From Candidatus Poribacteria bacterium (GTDB lineage: Bacteria > Poribacteria > WGA-4E > WGA-3G), in NCBI GenBank assembly GCA_009845505.1, contig VXZL01000024.1, forward strand, positions 1 through 7,451: DNA of 7,451 bases, given 5' to 3'. Position numbers and translations under genes: made by a program. This document shows, one piece after another, positions 5,944 through 7,451 of the stretch (the first letter of the stretch is position 1; the number at the start of each line of letters is the position of its first letter). Under the pieces are notes generated by a model, which was not told where the DNA came from, ran no database searches, and saw only the letters and a list, made by a program, of their open reading frames with translations.

Positions 5944-5972
5944 AGGATAACACGCCATCGGAGAATTGGCAA
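5944..5972 (-). promoter_or_regulatory. Promoter of the selenoprotein cluster, probably giving a leaderless mRNA
   Basis: TTGCCA (5967-5972), exactly 17 bases, then TATCCT (5944-5949) on the minus strand. The ATG at 5936 begins eight bases after the -10 box, where transcription would start. No ribosome binding site precedes this ATG, which fits leaderless translation. The TTG of the -35 box could be taken for an upstream start codon in the same frame. Confidence 0.55.
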
Positions 5973-6023
5973 TAGAATAATCGGTGTAGACTGGATTAAC
6001 TTCTAACAACACATCAAGCACAT

Positions 6024-7397
6024 CTACCGCGCCAGCCGCCGCAGAATGTTATGCGTAATCTGTTCAACCGCTGCATCGCCACCTGCCAATCCGTGCGACC
6101 AATCGGTCGTGGCAGCCGTAAAGACTGTCCCACCTTGTGTATAGATGCCCATCGTCGCAGCCCCGGTTCTCCCTCTCTCCCAACGTTCGTACCACTCACA
6201 ATCATCAGAATGCCATCGGACAGGAGCCGTCGCGAGGATCGTGAAACCTTCAGGCGTGCCGTCGCGATAGGTCGGCACAGGAAGACCGTCTTCAAGCGTC
6301 CACTCACATCCGTCACACTCGTAGCCAACGATGGTATCCGCCCCACCGAAAGTGTCATCTTTCGCGAGGTCTGTTCCCTCAAACACCCAATGCTCCGGAC
6401 GATGGACAGTGTACTCCCCTGGACCATCCATAAACTGCCCGTGACTCAAGTGATAACCGCCTTGAAGGAAACCGACACCCGTCAATTCGTTTTCAGGACG
6501 ACCCACCAGATAGTGACTCCAGAGCGTACTGAGTGTACTGTAATCATCGGTTTTATAAACCGGATCCTGATTGTAGGTTTGCTTCCAACAGACCAAGGCT
6601 CTGCCATCGTCTTCAGAGCGTACCTGCCAACAGACGGAATTCCCGCTGAAGAAGGCAGCGTTCCCGCCGTTCGCGATAAACGCCTCAAGGTGATCGCGCA
6701 TCGGAGCAGACCAGTATTCATCATGCCCGACACTCAACACGAGTCTGTAATGTTCCAATATCTTAGGGCGGAACTCCAGATCGCTATTTGCCGCATAATC
6801 AAGGATATACCCGTTCTGCTCCGCCCAGACAATAAATGGCAATTCCCAATTTCTGAAAATACCGCGCGTCGGTCGGTCAAACGAAACGCGGTTGCCTTGT
6901 ATCTTGCTCTTCCCGTGATATCCGTAAAGACTGAAGCCACCCCAATTGTTGTACGCATTGTAGGTGTTGGTGGAGAGCTGAAGGAGAATAGAGGTGTTCG
7001 CTCCCGGTTTCGCAGGACGGACAATAAAGAAGAGCGTACTCTCAGCCGTACGACGGTTCCTATAAATGTCCTCGCCACCGCCATCCGTTGCACGAAGTGT
7101 GCCTTCATAATAACCGCTCTGCCACGTTTCAGGAACTTCAAGCGTAAAAACAGGGGACCATCCACATCCCTGCGATGAAACATCTTCGGGAATCGGTTGC
7201 GCTTCACCGGGCAGCTCCGTTTGACGCCAGACAACCTCGCGCGTCGCACCGATGCGCGCAATCTCAAGTGAATAGTTCTCCGCACTCGTTGAAATGTGGA
7301 ACGCAATCTCGTCACCGGGAGCATAACTGAGTTGGTGGGTGTATCCGTCAATATAGAGCGGTCTAATCTGGTTCTCGGTCTGCGTTAAAGTCGCCAT
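6024..7397 (-). CDS. N,N-dimethylformamidase large-subunit-like protein
   Basis: The 457-residue protein resembles the large (beta) subunit of N,N-dimethylformamidase, mainly its C-terminal domain. That enzyme hydrolyses dimethylformamide to dimethylamine and formate using a mononuclear iron. Residues about 12-125 look like a beta-sandwich (YAPGDEIAFHIST, then SGYYEGTLRATD). The family core follows: TNTYNAYNNWGGFSLYG (143-159), LVLSVGHDEYWS (219-230), GGNAAFFSGNSVCWQ (244-258), VGYECDG (357-363) and TDWSHGL (431-437). Y228 and E360 are candidate metal ligands by analogy only. It is shorter than true dimethylformamidase large subunits, and no small-subunit gene is nearby, so another amide or a carbohydrate-like substrate is quite possible. 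There is no signal peptide. ATG 7397 has AAGGAG (7405-7410) seven bases upstream. It ends 87 bp before the selenoprotein start with no terminator between, so partial read-through is possible. Confidence 0.85.
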   Translation of the reverse strand: MATLTQTENQIRPLYIDGYTHQLSYAPGDEIAFHISTSAENYSLEIARIGATREVVWRQTELPGEAQPIPEDVSSQGCGWSPVFTLEVPETWQSGYYEGTLRATDGGGEDIYRNRRTAESTLFFIVRPAKPGANTSILLQLSTNTYNAYNNWGGFSLYGYHGKSKIQGNRVSFDRPTRGIFRNWELPFIVWAEQNGYILDYAANSDLEFRPKILEHYRLVLSVGHDEYWSAPMRDHLEAFIANGGNAAFFSGNSVCWQVRSEDDGRALVCWKQTYNQDPVYKTDDYSTLSTLWSHYLVGRPENELTGVGFLQGGYHLSHGQFMDGPGEYTVHRPEHWVFEGTDLAKDDTFGGADTIVGYECDGCEWTLEDGLPVPTYRDGTPEGFTILATAPVRWHSDDCEWYERWERGRTGAATMGIYTQGGTVFTAATTDWSHGLAGGDAAVEQITHNILRRLAR

Positions 7398-7404
7398 TAT
7401 GTTG

Positions 7405-7410
7405 CTCCTT
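7405..7410 (-). promoter_or_regulatory. Ribosome binding site of the dimethylformamidase-like gene
   Basis: AAGGAG on the minus strand, seven bases before ATG 7397, fixes that start. The remaining sequence to the window end is upstream DNA in which I see no reliable promoter. Confidence 0.75.
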
Positions 7411-7451
7411 TGATGTATCCGGTATCACAGCATTGGATGAAATATCAACAC

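Noticed and set aside
5937..5972. Upstream TTG start for the radical SAM protein
   Set aside because: The TTG belongs to the -35 box TTGCCA of a well-spaced promoter, has no ribosome binding site and adds residues unlike the family.
6051..7178. Long plus-strand open frame (375 codons)
   Set aside because: It lies opposite the dimethylformamidase-like gene, has arginine-rich low-complexity content and shows no family motif; it is a shadow of the minus-strand gene.
1..7451. tRNA, rRNA, CRISPR array or insertion sequence
   Set aside because: No tRNA-like folds, regularly spaced repeats, transposase motifs or terminal inverted repeats were seen on reading both strands.

Overview
The window most resembles a chromosomal segment of an uncultured environmental bacterium. 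The gene content (an N,N-dimethylformamidase-like protein, a secreted lamin-tail-like protein, a DUF169 protein, a zinc-less YgiT-type antitoxin and many stand-alone enzymes) reminds me of Candidatus Poribacteria or similar sponge/marine lineages. This is an impression from protein style, not a proof. All complete genes except the first are on the minus strand.

Region 1 (1-2.95 kb) is visibly A+T-richer and looks like accessory DNA. On the plus strand are the last codons of a probable DUF4258 toxin, overlapped by a small YgiT-type antitoxin that has lost its zinc-binding cysteines. An intrinsic terminator (374-407) closes the minus-strand group. In transcription order that group is a beta-class DNA methyltransferase (2812->2024), an overlapping endonuclease VII/Hpy99I-like HNH nuclease (2034->1438) and an exported lamin-tail-like protein (1375->449). 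The methyltransferase and nuclease form a compact type II restriction-modification pair. A 201-bp gap (2813-3013) upstream of it holds several promoter-like elements and a perfect inverted repeat.

Region 2 (3.0-6.0 kb, minus strand) is a tight gene cluster: a B12-binding-type radical SAM protein, then a DUF169 protein, then a short-chain dehydrogenase/reductase. The radical SAM gene is the main discovery. Conventional translation stops at a TGA (4578-4580), but the frame continues for 13 codons to a TAG, giving the ending WFCUAEPTEGQFAPIHI. This is the signature tail of the CUAEP/CCAEP-tail radical SAM (seleno)protein family, so the TGA should encode selenocysteine. The codon lies in the loop of a perfect hairpin and is followed by a SECIS-like stem-loop. 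The recoded end moves the gene to 23 bp from the DUF169 start. A well-spaced promoter ends just before the ATG, which suggests a leaderless mRNA.

Region 3 (6.0-7.45 kb, minus strand) is a 457-residue protein related to the large subunit of N,N-dimethylformamidase, with a good ribosome binding site. No RNA genes, CRISPR arrays or insertion sequences were seen.
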